64,000 bases of DNA, taken from assembly GCA_023362775.1 (NCBI GenBank), contig JALMGJ010000001.1:88538501-88602500 (forward strand). The letters are read 5' to 3'. Positions 11,480 through 24,150 of the stretch are shown piece after piece. How positions within the stretch are numbered: the first letter of the stretch is position 1; every line of letters starts with the position of its first letter. The notes below the pieces were generated by a model. It was not told the DNA's origin, did not search any database, and saw only the letters and a program-made list of their open reading frames with translations. The position numbers and the translations under genes are program-made. This DNA is from Charina bottae (taxonomy: Eukaryota > Chordata > Lepidosauria > Squamata > Charinaidae).

Positions 11480-13020
11480 ACAGCAGGCAAAATCCTCACA
11501 AGGATCCTCGCAAACCGTCTCCTATCTACTGTATATCAGAAGACATCCTCCCTGAAACCCAAAATGGCTTCCGCCCTTCCAGGGGAACAGTGGATATGAT
11601 CTTCACTGCATGACAGCTTCAAGAAAAATGCAAGGAGCAAAACCGCCCTCTGTACATGGCGTTTATTGATCTGACTAAAGCTTTTGATACTGTAAATCGT
11701 ACTGCTCTCTGGACCATCCTTCTGAAAATGCCCTGATAAATTTGTGAACATCTTGCGGCTGCTTCATGACGACATGATGGCAACAATCCTGAATAACAAT
11801 GGCTCTCAAAGCGATCCATTTAAAGTGGAATCCGGCGTTAAACAGGGATGTGTTATTGCTCCAACCTTATTCGCTGTCTTCATCACTATGATTATACACC
11901 TTGTTGAAGAGAAACTTCCTACTGGTGTAGAAATTATATATCAAACAGATGGAAAGCTTTTTAATCTTAGTAGGCTGAAAGCAAAAAACAAGGTAATTAC
12001 AACTTCTGTTATAGAACTTCAATATGCTGATGATAACGCAGTCTGTGCACACTCCGAGGAAGATCTTCAAACTATCCTAAACATCTTTGCAGAAGCATAT
12101 GAAAAGCTCGGCCTCTCGATTAACATTAAAAAAACCAAAGTGCTTTACCTGCAAGTTTGAACCAATCCGCAGCACCATCAATCCAGCTTAAAGGTGTGTC
12201 ACTAGAAAATGTCGACCACTTTTCTTATCTCAGTAGCCATCTATCTACAAAAGCTGACATTGACGCTGAAATTCAGCATCGCCTGAGCTCTGCGAGTGTA
12301 GCTTTCTCCCGAATGAAGCGTAGAGTGTTTGAGGATCGGGACATTCGCAGGGAGACCAAAATGCTTGTTTACAAAGCCATTGTACTACCAACCCTTTTGT
12401 ATGCCTGTGAAACATGGACACCCTACAAATGCCACCTCCAACTTCTTGAAAGTTTCCATCAATGCTGCCTCTGAAAAATTCTGCAAATTACTTGGGAAGA
12501 TAGGCGGACTAATGTTAGCGTATTAGAAGAATAGAAAACCACCAGCATTGAAACAATGATCATCCAACGTCAACTTCGCTGGACCGGCCATGTTGTTCAA
12601 ATGCCTGACCATCGTCTTCCAAAGCAGCTACTGTACTCCCAACTTAAGAATGGAAAACGGAATATTGGTGGACAGCAAAAGAGATTCAAAGATACTCTCA
12701 AAGCTATTTTTAAAAAATGTAATATCAGCATTGAGAATTGGGAAGCCCTAACTCATGAGCGTTTCAATTGGAGGTCAGCCTTTATTAAAGGCGCTACGGA
12801 CTTTGAAGAAGCACGAGTACAGGGCGAAAGGGAGAAACAAGCTAAGAGGAAGGCACGTCAAGCAAACCCTCGTCATGACCGTCTCCCACCCGGAAACCTA
12901 TGCCCTCATTGTGGGAGGTTTTGCAGATCCAGAATTGGCCTTTACAGCCACTTACAGATCCACTGTTAAGATTTTACCCTTGGAAGACAATCTTACTCGG
13001 CTAGGAGTGATCACCAAGAA
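11480..13020 (+). mobile_element. degraded non-LTR retrotransposon with C-terminal zinc finger
   Basis: Reverse transcriptase remnant spread over several ORFs. Recognisable pieces in order: KILTRILANRL-like start, MAFIDLTKAFDT-like motif A in the 11650-11700 interval, GVKQGCVIAP near 11840, YADDNAVCAHSEED near 12022, VLPTLLYACETW near 12390, QLRWTGHVVQMPDHRLPKQL near 12570, and a terminal CPHCGRFCRSRIGLYSHLQIH (CCHH finger) ending at 12969. The sequence is broken by stops and frame changes (for example after 11610, between 12160 and 12180, and near 12470), so it is not functional. The 5' half, including any endonuclease, is absent. The tail ends near agtgatcaccaagaag. The clade cannot be fixed by eye; it differs clearly from BovB. 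Confidence 0.85.
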
Positions 13021-14054
13021 GGTAGCTTGTACAGGCTATAGGAATAACATGCATTTTGCCTTGGTTGCACAGGGCTAGTAAATATGAAACAGAATTGCAT
13101 TCTTAATAAGAATATGCATTTGTGTATCTGTAGATGTGTGTGTGTGTGTATCTTTGACAAAAGGATATGGAAGTTTTTGGGTTCAAAAAACACAAAGTCC
13201 TTCGGAAGACCAGGACTTTCAGCTAAGGCTTCTCATCTTTGACCCATCTTTCTTCCTTAACAGACATTTTCTGAGAGAAGAAAATATCAGAAAAGTGGTG
13301 GAACAGATAAGAGGGTTAGAAATTAACAATGACATTTGGATTCATGTAAAATTCTCTGAATAAAATTGCACACTATTTGTCCATGCTTTATTCCTTACAA
13401 CTGCCACCCCCCAACCTGGTGCTTGTGGATGTGTTGCATTATAACTCCCATTATCCAAAGTCAAAATGGCCAGTGTGACCTCTTGGCTTGACAAATCTGG
13501 AAACTTGGAGAAGTTGGAAAGCTGCATGTTTGTGAAATTTTGACTGGGCTTAATTAAGATGTAGGTTTTGGTTTTTGGTTTTTCTCCAGCATGGATAACT
13601 TTGGTGGCAAGGCACCCGTTTAAATAGCTTCTCATAAATGTAATCTGTTTCTTTTTCCATCTTTAACACAAAACGGCTGTCAGCCACCTTTGCACTTGGC
13701 ACTTGAAGCTCTTCTGTAACAAGCGGTTCGCGGCATCCCCTTTGTTTGCCAACTGCTGGGTGGTGTGAACTCCAAGTGCCTGCTCCCCTTCCCAGCCCCT
13801 CCTTTTCACAACATTTCTGTTCACAACCCATATGACTGCTAAGAAAACATCGGCCTCTGTGATGTATTTCTCGAAGCTGCTGGCAAGAAAAGAACACATG
13901 TCACTACAAAAATGGGGGTAAAATTTAGGGTTTCTCTTCTTTTCTTTAAAGCCAATGTTGTTGAAGCTTTTCGCTTTCTAGTAACACTCTGTTGAATAGG
14001 TGATTGACCATCTGAAGTGGAGGACCGGGGCATTTCTACCTATGCTAATAGTTT
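13021..14054. other. intronic DNA with a short repeat-like segment
   Basis: No gene recognised. Around 13395-13480 lies a segment with gataactcccattat-like text also seen at 15416-15520; this is probably an old interspersed repeat. Confidence 0.4.
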
Positions 14055-14280
14055 GTGCCAATATTTATTAGATTTGTATCCCACCTTTCATTCTGGAGCT
14101 CAAAGGGCTTCTTCCTCTTAATTCCACACAAAAACAACCCTGTGAGGTAGGCTAGACTGAGAGAGAATGACTAGCCCATAGTACACCCAGTGTGCTTCTA
14201 GATCTGAGGGTAGGCTAAAACCTAGGTCTCACATTCCTAGTCCAGCACTTTAACTGCTACAATACACTGGCTCTCTAGTA
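14055..14280 (+). repeat. MIR/L2-like interspersed repeat
   Basis: Contains caaccctgtgaggtaggc, gagaatgactagccc, cacccagtgtgcttc and tttaactgctacaataca in the order of the amniote MIR/L2-like repeat also found at 16430, 17040, 19079, 28471 and 53410. Diverged. Confidence 0.7.
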
Positions 14281-14305
14281 TATATATCTCAATATCCTAA
14301 GTATA

Positions 14306-14640
14306 AAAGGGGTATGGTGGCTCAACGGGTAAGGCGCCAGGCTTGTCGATTGGAAGATCGCAAGTTTGGAGGTTCGAATCCCTAGTCCCGCGTGACGGAG
14401 TGAGCTCCTGCACTAGCTCCAGCTCTTGCCAACCTAGCAATTCGAAAGCATGCAAATGCAAGTAGATGAATAGGTACCAATTCCGTGGGATGGTAACAGC
14501 GTTCCACGTGCGTCATGCCAGCCACATGACCGCGGAAGCGTCTTCGGACAATGCTGGCTCTTCGGCTAACAAACGGAGATAAGCACCGGCCCCTAGAGTC
14601 AGACACGACTGCACAAATGTGCGGGGGGAACCTTTACCTT
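14306..14640 (+). mobile_element. tRNA-derived SINE (Sauria-SINE type) with BovB-like tail
   Basis: A 335-bp insertion with a perfect 13-bp TSD tatcctaagtata at 14293-14305 and 14641-14653. The head contains RNA polymerase III promoter boxes: A box tggctcaacggg and B box ggttcgaatcc. The 3' end has agtcagacacgactg, which resembles the BovB 3' end (ggacacgacttaacg at 27898), and ends in acctttaccttt. From established knowledge, squamate Sauria SINEs share BovB 3' tails and are mobilised by BovB proteins. The tRNA-like head is not a functional tRNA gene. Confidence 0.87.
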
Positions 14641-14653
14641 TATCCTAAGTATA

Positions 14654-16429
14654 GTAAATATCAAAGTGATGTTTTTGCAGTATTTAGGAAGGAACAAAGG
14701 AATTCACAATTACATAGGAAAGAGTAGAGGACTCTGAGAGTATCCCAACAGAACAACGCACACCAATAGGTGGTTTCTCCCCCCCCCTTTTTATTGTCTG
14801 TTGTTTAGTGATTTCATTATACACACCAGACAACACTAGCAGATTGGATTAGAAGTGTTCCAATTCTTTGTATTTTACCCACCTCTGTCTACAATTTTTC
14901 TTAGAGTCACGCTTGTCAAAGCAAATTTTTCTGCATTCAGAGACAACCTCCAGTGCTACAGGCAAGCTAAAAGTAAAGGAGTGCATATGAGTGTGTCTGG
15001 AGGGCAGGGGAGTAAAAATGCAAGTTGCAGTGTGCAACCTACTACTTATTCTTGCCTGTGCCTACTCCACTCTGGAAGATGCAAACTCCAGTGTGTATGC
15101 ATTGAAGATAGTCCTCATGATTCTGTCGCACGTGAGTGCAACTTCCTTTTAGTGTTTCCAGGTTTTTATTATGCAATCATCTTGTCTCATTAGTGGGATT
15201 TCACAAGGATTCAGAGATTGTCTACTTCCACCCATGGTTTTTCACCACTTCCTTTTCTTTCCCCTTCCACAAATAAACCCATTAAGAAGAAAAAGTCAGG
15301 ATAACTGCACAACTAGCTGTAGAAAATTTCACACACTATTCAATTTTAATATGACAAAAGGGTTGGAGAGGCAGTAAGAAAGGAAATAATCTAAGGGAAA
15401 TGACATACTCTAGAGCTGCCATCCTGATTCGGATGTTTTACATGCTGCACACCATTTCTCAGATGTCTGGGACTACAACTCCCATTATTCCAAGCCAATG
15501 AGTCTTGGTGCACTGTTCAGGCATCAGTTTCTTCTATCTGCTTTCATAATATTGCCTTGGCTGCACACATGGCAGATCTGGCCCTGTTTCCCTTGATATC
15601 ATGTCTGTTTTTGCTTTGTAATTCTATGATAATCAGTCTGAGTGGATGAAATACTGTCTCACACACAGAGAGACGCAAGCCTTTATGTTCTTTAAACTCT
15701 ACACTGCATCCCTCCAACCCTGCATAAGCTGGCCACAAGCTAGTATTTGACTCACCTTACCATTTTATTGGGGTTCAACACTACCATTGTGTGTTTTGAT
15801 CAAGGCGGGAGTTCTGGAGGAAAGAAAAGAGTTCCCTCATGAATAGGAGAGTTTCATCTCAACTCTCCTGTGCCAAAAATAAATTCTACAAGCTGCTCAT
15901 TAAAGTGAGACTGGAAAGTGGAACTTGCTAATGACTCCTGGCTATAGAGTAGAGGTGCTTTGTGCTTTTGTATTTTGTATTGTTAGACAGAAAACGAGTT
16001 CACCTTTGATACTTCCTGAAGAAGAAGAAAAAGGAATCCCAGAAGCGAAGATAAAACAAAGAGAGGGGAGGGGAGGAAGAGTTTTGAATTCTACTAGGAA
16101 GAGGACAGTGGCAGACATTTTTTCTTTTGCTTCTCAAACTCACCTTAAACAAGGCCTGGCTTAAGTTAACTATTGGAAAAAGTGACATTTTGATCTTTGT
16201 CTTAGGGACCAGATGGGGTTTGTGCCCCAAATGGGGCAAATAGCAACTCCCTGCTGAAATTACGTTTCCCTATAGGGCTTATTAGACTCCTGCAACTTGT
16301 CAAGATGGTGGGCATGGAGTAGGGTTACCAGACGTCCGGCAAAAGGAGAACCTGTCCTCCTTTTTGTCCTCATGTCCTCTGTCCAGTGTGGATAGCCTTA
16401 AAATCAAATATTGTCCAGCTTTTTTTTTA
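14654..16429. other. intronic DNA, no gene recognised
   Basis: 15416-15520 holds a short repeat-like segment (gggactacaactcccatt) shared with 13395-13480. A segment near 16318-16400 (gggttaccagacgtcc) resembles the terminus of an old DNA transposon but no partner end was found. Confidence 0.4.
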
Positions 16430-16662
16430 AAAAAAATAACCCGCCTTTATTATTTTTACAAATATCTCAAGGCGGGGAACATACCTAACACTCCTTCCTC
16501 CTCCTATTTTCTCCACAACAACAACCCTGTGAGGTGAGTTGGGCTGAGAGAGAGCGACTGGCCCAAGGTCACCCAGCCGGCTTTCATGCCTAAGGTGGGA
16601 CTAGAACTCATGGTCTCCTGGTTTCTAGGCCAGCACCTTAACCACTAGACCAAACTGGCCTT
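16430..16662 (+). repeat. MIR/L2-like interspersed repeat
   Basis: Runs from cccgcctttattattttt through caaccctgtgaggtgag, ggcccaaggtcacccagc and gggactagaactcatgg to ccactagaccaaactgg. This is the same family as 19079-19262, 28471-28800 and 53410-53630. Confidence 0.85.
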
Positions 16663-17039
16663 GAGTGCCTTGGTGGGGTTTTTTTGGTCTGTTTTCACAA
16701 CAGTAGTCATTTAAACTTTTGTATATTGTGACCTTGTAAATTGTTTGCTTCTTTCCCTTGTCCATTGACAGACTTGACAGCCTAGATTTACATTATTTAA
16801 TTTATTTCCTGATTCCAGCAATCAGCTTCAGTCCAGCCCCTTCAAATCTATGATCACTGTAGTCTGTAGATCACGTGACTTGTCATATGTTCCTATGGTG
16901 AATTTTAAAAGGTGTGTCGTCATCGATTTTGTATTTTCACTAGCATATTGAAAATAAAGATTTGTTGGGAAAATATTGCGATTGAAAGACTAGTTACAGA
17001 AATTCCAAGATTTGTTTCTTGGCATATAGATAAGGTTTG

Positions 17040-17215
17040 TTAAGTGTAGAGTCCATCTCTCTTCTGGAAGCACAAAGTAACATACATGGAGGAGAGCTGT
17101 ATCTCTTCACTTATCTCCCATAACAACAACCTTGTGAGATAGATTGGTTTGAGGGAGTTTGGTCCAGTACTCCAGTCACTGTCCCACATTTTAACATAAC
17201 CACTATAATGTACTG
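17040..17215 (+). repeat. diverged MIR/L2-like repeat
   Basis: Contains caacaaccttgtgagatag and aaccactataatgtactg in the order expected for the family; most other positions have decayed. Confidence 0.5.
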
Positions 17216-17413
17216 TATTGTCCATTTTGCTGTCTCATCAAAGTTTGAAGCTACATGATTAGAGCTCTTGTTTGGAGCTCTTTTCAGTCAGCTTAACTAA
17301 CTGAACTTCCGAAAACTTCCACCCATTCTCCAATATCTCTGTTTAGAAAAGGAAGTAGAGAAGGTGGTGAGTGTTCAATTATGGAGGATTCTAGAAAAGA
17401 ACATTATCTAGAT

Positions 17414-17703
17414 CAGAGCTTTCCAAACTTTTCATGTTGGTGACACACTTTTTAGACATGCATCATTTCGCGACACACTCTTACAGCAGGGCATCATTTC
17501 GCGACACACTCTTACAGCAGGGCACAAGGCAGGCACTAGGACCTGTGCGGAATCACAGCAGGTTTGGAGGCAGCCAGGCACAAGGCAGGCACTAGGACCT
17601 GTGCGGAATCCTGGCAGGGCTCGGAGGCGGCAGGAGCCGCGACACACCCAGACACTGCAGCCGACACACTAACGTGTCCCGACACACAGTTTGGAAAGCT
17701 TTG
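17414..17703 (-). mobile_element. hAT-type miniature element, copy 2
   Basis: A 290-bp element, reverse orientation relative to copy 1. Its ends are cagagctttccaaact and agtttggaaagctttg; the 8-bp TSD atctagat / atcttgat (7 of 8) lies at 17406-17413 and 17704-17711. The interior repeats the aggcactaggacctg unit twice and has an internal duplication of catcatttcgcgacac. Confidence 0.88.
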
Positions 17704-17739
17704 ATCTTGATCCATGCCAGTCAGGTTTCAGGGCCAGTC

Positions 17740-18135
17740 ATGGTATGGAAACAACATTGGTGCTCTGTCACACATTCTTTGTGGGGCAGTTTTGGGAGAC
17801 AAACAGAAGCTTCAATTATTCCAGAACACAGCAGCCAGACTGTTGGTGAGAAAATCCCACCATTGCAGAGCAATACTGATTCTGAAATTTCTGTACTGGC
17901 TTCTTACTAGCTTGCAGATCCAAGTCACAGTGCTCTTTATTATTTATATAGTCCTTTATGGTGCAGCGCCAGATAATATCAAACTTCTCTTGCCAAAGTT
18001 CATTCCACCTGTTTGATCTAAGCATCTTGAGAGGGTCTGTGAAGAGTCCCTCCTTGTGAGATTCAAGGGATCTGGATGAGATGGCAGACCTCTGTGGTAG
18101 CCCATATACTATGGTACATGTTTTCCCTGGAGGCT
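17740..18135 (+). mobile_element. L2/CR1-group LINE 3' coding fragment
   Basis: Translation includes KLQLFQNTAARLL and, further on, a decayed LHWLP-like region then YGAAPDNIKLLLPKF, corresponding to the C-terminal reverse transcriptase region seen better preserved at 36560-37210. 5'-truncated and mutated. Confidence 0.65.
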
Positions 18136-19078
18136 CGAGCATCCTCCTCCTTCCTTATATTGCAGAAAGTTAGGAAAAACGTCCTATTCTACCCAGTTTT
18201 CAGTTCCAGATGATTGCTTATGGGCATACATCTGTATATTTGTGGTAGGTTATGTTGGTTTTCTTTTATATCATTTTTGCCTATTTTTATACTTTTTTGC
18301 ACAGTGCCCAAAGTCATAGGATTATGGTAAAAATAATAATTCTCACACATCCTACAGAATCTGTTGTCATTCACAAGTCTGGGCACTTTGCTGCTTATCA
18401 GATGAGGGCTCTACAACAAAATCATGCAGTATGCCTTCATACTCTAACAAGGATGTTCCTGCTCAGTGTTCTAGCTGGTGAGACAAACCCCTTTTCAAGA
18501 TATTTCAAACTATAATGTAAATTTGAAGTTACCAGTGTATGAACTGCCATGGCTAGGCTATCCCTGTCCAAGAAAGGATGTATTTGATCTACCAGAAAAC
18601 TGGTAATTGGCATTCCTGGTCATGGAGATTACTTAGACTTTCCATGATAATAATGACTCCAGGAGCATCCCCAAACTATGTATTTGTTCTTTTATATGCA
18701 ATGCAACCCTATTTAGAACAGGAAAATTCCCCAATTCTCAAATCTAGGAGCCACCACCCCACAAGGATTGCCAGGATTCAGTTTTAGTTTGTCCTCATCC
18801 ACAACATCACTTCACCCAAGCACTGGTTTGGAATATGCACAGCTTCTCCTGATTCAAATGTTACACAGAAGTAGAGATAAGTGTCATCTTCATATTGGTG
18901 ACACCAACTCCAAAACCCCAGATGACCACCCCTAGAGGTTTCATATGGATGTTCAATAGCTCCATGGAAAAATAGTGCCTTGTGGTACCTCACAGCATAC
19001 CTGCCACCTTGTAGAGGTATAGTCAGCTATTACTACTTATTGAGACCATCCCGGCAAGTAAGATTGGAACCACTGTAA
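18136..19078. other. intronic DNA, no gene recognised
   Basis: No recognised coding or repeat family. The 18780-19050 interval has text reminiscent of an antisense LINE 3' region but is too diverged to call. Confidence 0.35.
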
Positions 19079-19262
19079 TTTATTTATTTATTTATTTATT
19101 TTCTATCCCGCCTTTATTATTTTTATAAATAACTCAAGGCGGCGAACATACCAAATACTCCTTCCTCCTCCTATTTTCCCCACAACAACAACCCTGTGAG
19201 GTGAGTTGGGCTGAGAGTGAGTGACTGGCCCAAGGTCACCCAGCCGGCTTTCATGCCTAAGT
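19079..19262 (+). repeat. MIR/L2-like interspersed repeat
   Basis: (TTTA)n start, then ctatcccgcctttattat, ccctgtgaggtgagttggg and gcccaaggtcacccagc, ending at catgcctaag. Confidence 0.85.
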
Positions 19263-19460
19263 AATACAGTGCTTCCAAATCTCCATGATCCAGGAAAATA
19301 CTGTGGTCAAACGAACTGAAAGCCATTGGGAATCCCACAGAATCAACAGAGTTGCACATCCTCTCTCTTTTCCCTGCAAGAGTGCATCTATCAGGATGAC
19401 TGTGGTTGATTCTGAATGAGACATCTGACTATACACATATTACATATTTATTGAAGCATC

Positions 19461-19462
<2 letters not shown>

Positions 19463-19492
<30 letters not shown>

Positions 19493-19560
19493 ATGTGCTA
19501 TCAAGTTGTCATTGACTCTTGGCGACCAAGATAGGCAAGATCAAGAAACAGTCACAGCAG
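19463..19560. repeat. (TTGA)n microsatellite with adjoining L2-like text
   Basis: About seven TTGA units at 19463-19491, followed by tatcaagttgtcattgac and cttggcgacc, which resembles the 5' half of a squamate L2/MIR-type repeat. Confidence 0.65.
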
Positions 19561-20287
19561 AGATCCCAGGAGCAATCTATTACTGTAGGGTAGAATAACA
19601 GAATCTTGAAAGCCTGTCTGAGTTTATCTCTGCCCCATCTTATACCAAACAAAATCAAGGTGGGATTATTTTGAGTTTTTTTTCTCATGCTTTCTTCTCA
19701 GGACTGTGTAATCTTTCCTCATAGTTCCCCTTAACAACTTACTTATTCCTTCCTCATTCCCATGGCCATTCCTTCACACTGGACCAGGTTAAAGTTTTGA
19801 TTATAAGGTCCAAACAACTTGGGATCACAAGTCCTATCAGATTGCCTTCGCCATTATAGACCCAGTTGGTCAATCAATTATGGGAGATCCTGCAACACAT
19901 ACTGAATACTGCTGAATGCCACCTCATGGCTGCTTGCAGACAAGATTTCTCAATGGCAGGGCCATGCTCTAGAATGTTCTTCCCTGAAATTCAGAAGGCC
20001 TCAGTGGCTGATAATGGCCCTAAGATTCATCAGCCAATTTTTACAGCTTGAGCAGGGTTCTACTTTTACTCCCTTTGCCTCAGAGAATGAACTGAGAGGC
20101 TAGATTTCTAAAATGAGAGGAGTCAGTGAAGCTGCCCTCAAATCTCATACTCTTTGTCTTTACCTGATACACAGTACTGATGATGGAGACGGAGGGGCAG
20201 GAGGCGTTGGCCTATGTCAAGACAGTGAAAAAACGTTCATTACAGATTTAGAGACACTCTCTTCAACAGTATTGTTAGAAACAATAA

Positions 20288-20400
20288 AAAAGAGGGCCTT
20301 GGGGCATGGGACTGTTTCAACCCGCCTAGAGTCCTCCATTAGGGAGGGGATAGGCGGGGTATAAATAAGATAAATAAATAAATAAAATAAATAAACCCCT
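20288..20400 (+). repeat. L2-group 3' tail with (AAAT)n end
   Basis: Contains tttcaacccgcctagagtc, gggaggggataggcgggg and ataaataaataaat, the 3' end arrangement of L2-group elements. Confidence 0.7.
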
Positions 20401-21714
20401 TCACCAGAAGATGAATGCAGTCTGTCTACATACATACATACAGAATTAGCACCAAGAAGACACTGTTTCCAAGTTTCAGTCAGACCTTAAATGTGCTGTT
20501 ATGTTTGCACCAAGATCTAAACATCCAAGATACAAGGGTTGCAAAAACAAATTCTGCTTGAACATCTAGGCATCATCTCACCTCCCCGTCCCTCCATGCA
20601 GCCATTTTCTAAAAAGCAGCCAGAAAAAAATGGGGATGGGGAAGAGGATCCCTTTTTGCCTCTCTAGAAATGATGGTCTTTGATGCCGGTATGCACTGCT
20701 CTCTGTGAGTGTAGAAGGAAGATGGCCCCTTGCTAAGAGATGCAGTGCTCCTGAACTAAAAATAGCAGCTATCACAGGCTGCACTGTCCAGATTTCACAC
20801 AGTTGCTTCCCTGACAGTTATTTCTGTACCTAGGGCAGAATTAATTTTAATGGCATAGGGAGGGATTCAATCACCGAAATAATTTCTTGTTTGAAAAACC
20901 CATTCCTCTGTTTAAAAAGGATAGCAATTGTATATCCCTGTTTCCTTGCTTGATCACAACAACCTGTAAAGCAGAATAACTCATCCTCCTCCTCCTTTGG
21001 GGAAGGGTCAGAAAGCCAGTTCATAACTGCCTTCTTGGGGATTAAGTCACTTTGGGAAGTAGAAGTCTGCCCCCTTTTTGAACGCCATCCTCCCGGTTTA
21101 AAAACAAAAACAACAACCAGCCCCTCTCCATACAAATGGAAAAATGTTAGTTTCTCACAGCATTCTTGTTTTTCACATGTAGGGGCACTAAACTCCACTG
21201 TTAGCCTTTTAGAAAAACACTACCATCTGCATGCCATCATTGAGCAAGTTTGAAAGGAACAGGAGGCAATTCCTAGAAGAGGAACTGAGAAGTTGTTGAA
21301 CCATCTTTCCGCTTGGAAGACCTCCTAGCTGAGAAGTGAGTGAGGCATTAAATAGGGAAATGGCTCAAGCAAATGTTCTCCAGAGGTACAGAGTCCCCCT
21401 CCCCCAAAACACTAGATTTGCAGCAGTTTCAAAGCTGCAATCACAGCTGAATTAGAAACAAACAGGAACCTCATGGGATTACTGGGGTATGCAGCTGATC
21501 CTAGTGCCCTTCCACTTTCTCTTCTATGTTTAACTTTTGAACCTAATTGCTTTTTAGGCCAATAGAAAAGCTCAAATATCCATGTATTCAGGATGGACTC
21601 AGACTACCAAGAACCATGCTGGGAACTTTAGCAGAGTTACCTGAATTCATTTATCATTCAAACGACAGAAAAGTATTCCTGTAATTTCCTTCATCTTTAG
21701 AATCTTCTTGGTAT
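20401..21714. other. intronic DNA, no gene recognised
   Basis: Unique-looking sequence; ORFs here (for example 20830-21198 on the minus strand) carry no recognisable domain. Confidence 0.4.
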
Positions 21715-24150
21715 ACAGAGTGTATGGATTGGAATGGACCTAATAGGTCATCTGATCAACTTCCCGCTCACTGCAGAAATCCTCTAAAGCAATGGCAACG
21801 GTAGTTCTTGTATCCCTACTGAAAACTTCTAGTGAGGAGGAATCCACTAAAGTTTTAGGAAGACTGTTCCATTGTTTAACAGTTCATGCTGTCAGGAGAT
21901 TCCTCCAAAAATTCAGCTCAGATCTCCTTTCTTTTAATTTTAAGCCTTGTCTTATTCTTGGTTTTAGTAGGGACAGGTCCAACCCCTTGGACGGTTAGGG
22001 TTAAGTTGGCAGCTGTGTCAATATTGGTAGACAGCAATCACCCTTTAGTTTTCTCTTTTAGAAGCTAAAACTTGCCCAGCTCTCTTAACTGTTCTCATAC
22101 AGCTTGATTTCCAGACGACTTATCATCCTGGTAGCTCTCCTGTTCCACATTCCTATACCTCTTTCAAAGTGCAGTGCCAGAACTAGATACAGTAGTGCAA
22201 ATATGGTCTAAGCAGCACATAATACAATGGAGCAATTAACTCCTTTAACCTGAATGCAGTGCTTTTATTAATGCAGGCAAAGATTGCACTGACCTTTTTA
22301 GTTGCTGCATCACACTACATATTCATGTTCAGCTGGTGGTGCAGTAGTATTCCTAGTTCCTTCTTATATGCATTGCTAGTGTGCCAGCATGCCAGATTTC
22401 CTCAACCCTGTATCTGCATTTGATTTTTACAACTCAGGTGGAGGACCCACCACAGTTCAAAATAAGATAGGTACATTTGGTCCAATCATCAAGTCTGTTG
22501 AGGTGCTTTTTAACTGTGATTTTGTCCTCTAAAATATCAGACAATCCCTCTAACTTGGTATCATATGCAAATTTGATATGTATCTCTTCCATTCCATCAT
22601 AAGAACGTTAAATAGCATTAGGCCAAGAATGGAGACTTAGGAGTCCCATTTGATTCTTCCCATCAGGATGACTCAACTATTTACAAGCACTCTTTCGGTG
22701 TTATTATTCAACCAGCTATAAATCTAACAGAGCATTGTAACACCTAACCTATTTTTATCCATCTGATCCATAAGGACATCATAAGAGACTTTGTCTAATA
22801 CCTTACTAAGATCAAAGTACTATACATCCATAGCATACCCTTGGTCCATCAAACTAGACTTTGTATCATAAAAAGAACCAAGTTGAGTCTGACAATGTTT
22901 TCTGAACAAACCCATGTTGGCTCTTGGTAATGGTACCATTCTTTTTTAAAAGCTCACAGACTTGATGCTAGACAATCTACTCTAGATCATTGCATAGCAG
23001 AGACATTCATCTAACAGTTAGATGAATTAGTTAGATTCTAACGAATCTAGATTCTAATGAGTAGTTTCTAAGGTTCCCCCTCTTTCACTTTTTGAATATT
23101 GGGGTTATGTTGGCTCTTCTCCAGTCTTCAGCACCTTACCAGTTCTCCAGAAGTTTTCAAAAACTACAGTCAGCTACTCAGAGATTATGTCTGTCAGTTC
23201 CTTCAATATTCTGGAGATAATTCATCAGGCCCTGGAGACTTGAATTAATGTAAGATAGCAAAGTAAGCCTATACTAAGCTGCATTCCTTCCCATTCCTCA
23301 ATGTGTTAGGAAGGTTTTTTTCCCCTCTCTTCTGAAAGAAGACAGACACAAACAAAACTGATCAGTTCCACCTTCCCCATTTCTCATTTTTACTTCATCT
23401 TCTCCATGCAGCACACCAACAGCTTCCTTAACTCTTAATTAGGACTTATCTCCCCCACCCAAAAATAACCTTATTTTTTCTTTGCTTATTAGTCTTATCT
23501 CGTTCAGAGTTTTTTAGCCTTCCTGACTCCCTCCTTATAAACTTGGCTACCAATTTTATACCAACTTTTCCTTAGTTGCCAGTACTGTACCTGCTTTTGT
23601 TTCCTATCTCCTTTTTGCTTCTTAGTGAGCCTCCTCACTGGGATAATTTGTGTTTTTGCTTTCAATCTCTCATTTTTAGAATATTTTATCCTTCTAATAT
23701 CTGTTTATCCTTTAAGATGTTAAGCTATAATAGAATACTGACCTTTCGCCTAAGTTCACTAAGATCTGCTTCGTAATGTAATTTATCACGTTGTTCTTTT
23801 TGCTTTTCCCTAATTACCTTGAACTCTAAAATAGTTTCCCTCAAGGAATCTAACATCTTCAGCTCATCAACCAATACCTCTTGGTTGACAATGCCCCTTG
23901 ATTGGTCAAAATGAGATTCAGGATACCTGACCTTCCTTGTTTGCTCTTCTACCTTCTGAAAAATAAAATAAAATTATCATCAAGAAAGATTGGAAATCTG
24001 TTGGACGTTTCTGGATGTTATTTTTGTTCAACTGATATTAAGGTAGTCTTCCATTACTACCATAACCTGCCTTCTTGAGAACTTGATGCATTCAGAACGG
24101 CATCATCCATATTCTCTGCCTAATAGGTAGCCTCTGCTTCTGTTTGTTCC
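21715..24150 (-). mobile_element. old, degraded CR1 LINE
   Basis: The plus strand reads like the complement of CR1 coding sequence as I remember it from birds and turtles. Examples are attgttcaggagattcc-like text near 21890, agtagtgcaaatatggtc near 22192, acttggtatcatatgcaa near 22554, aacgttaaatagcattagg near 22604, cttactaagatcaaagta near 22802, cccatgttggctcttgg near 22911 and catcaggccctggagac near 23225, in consistent order. Many substitutions; no usable ORF. Limits are approximate. Confidence 0.65.

Noticed and set aside
14312..14395. tRNA-like sequence with A and B boxes
   Set aside because: It is the head of a SINE with TSDs; the cloverleaf is degraded, and it continues into a SINE body.
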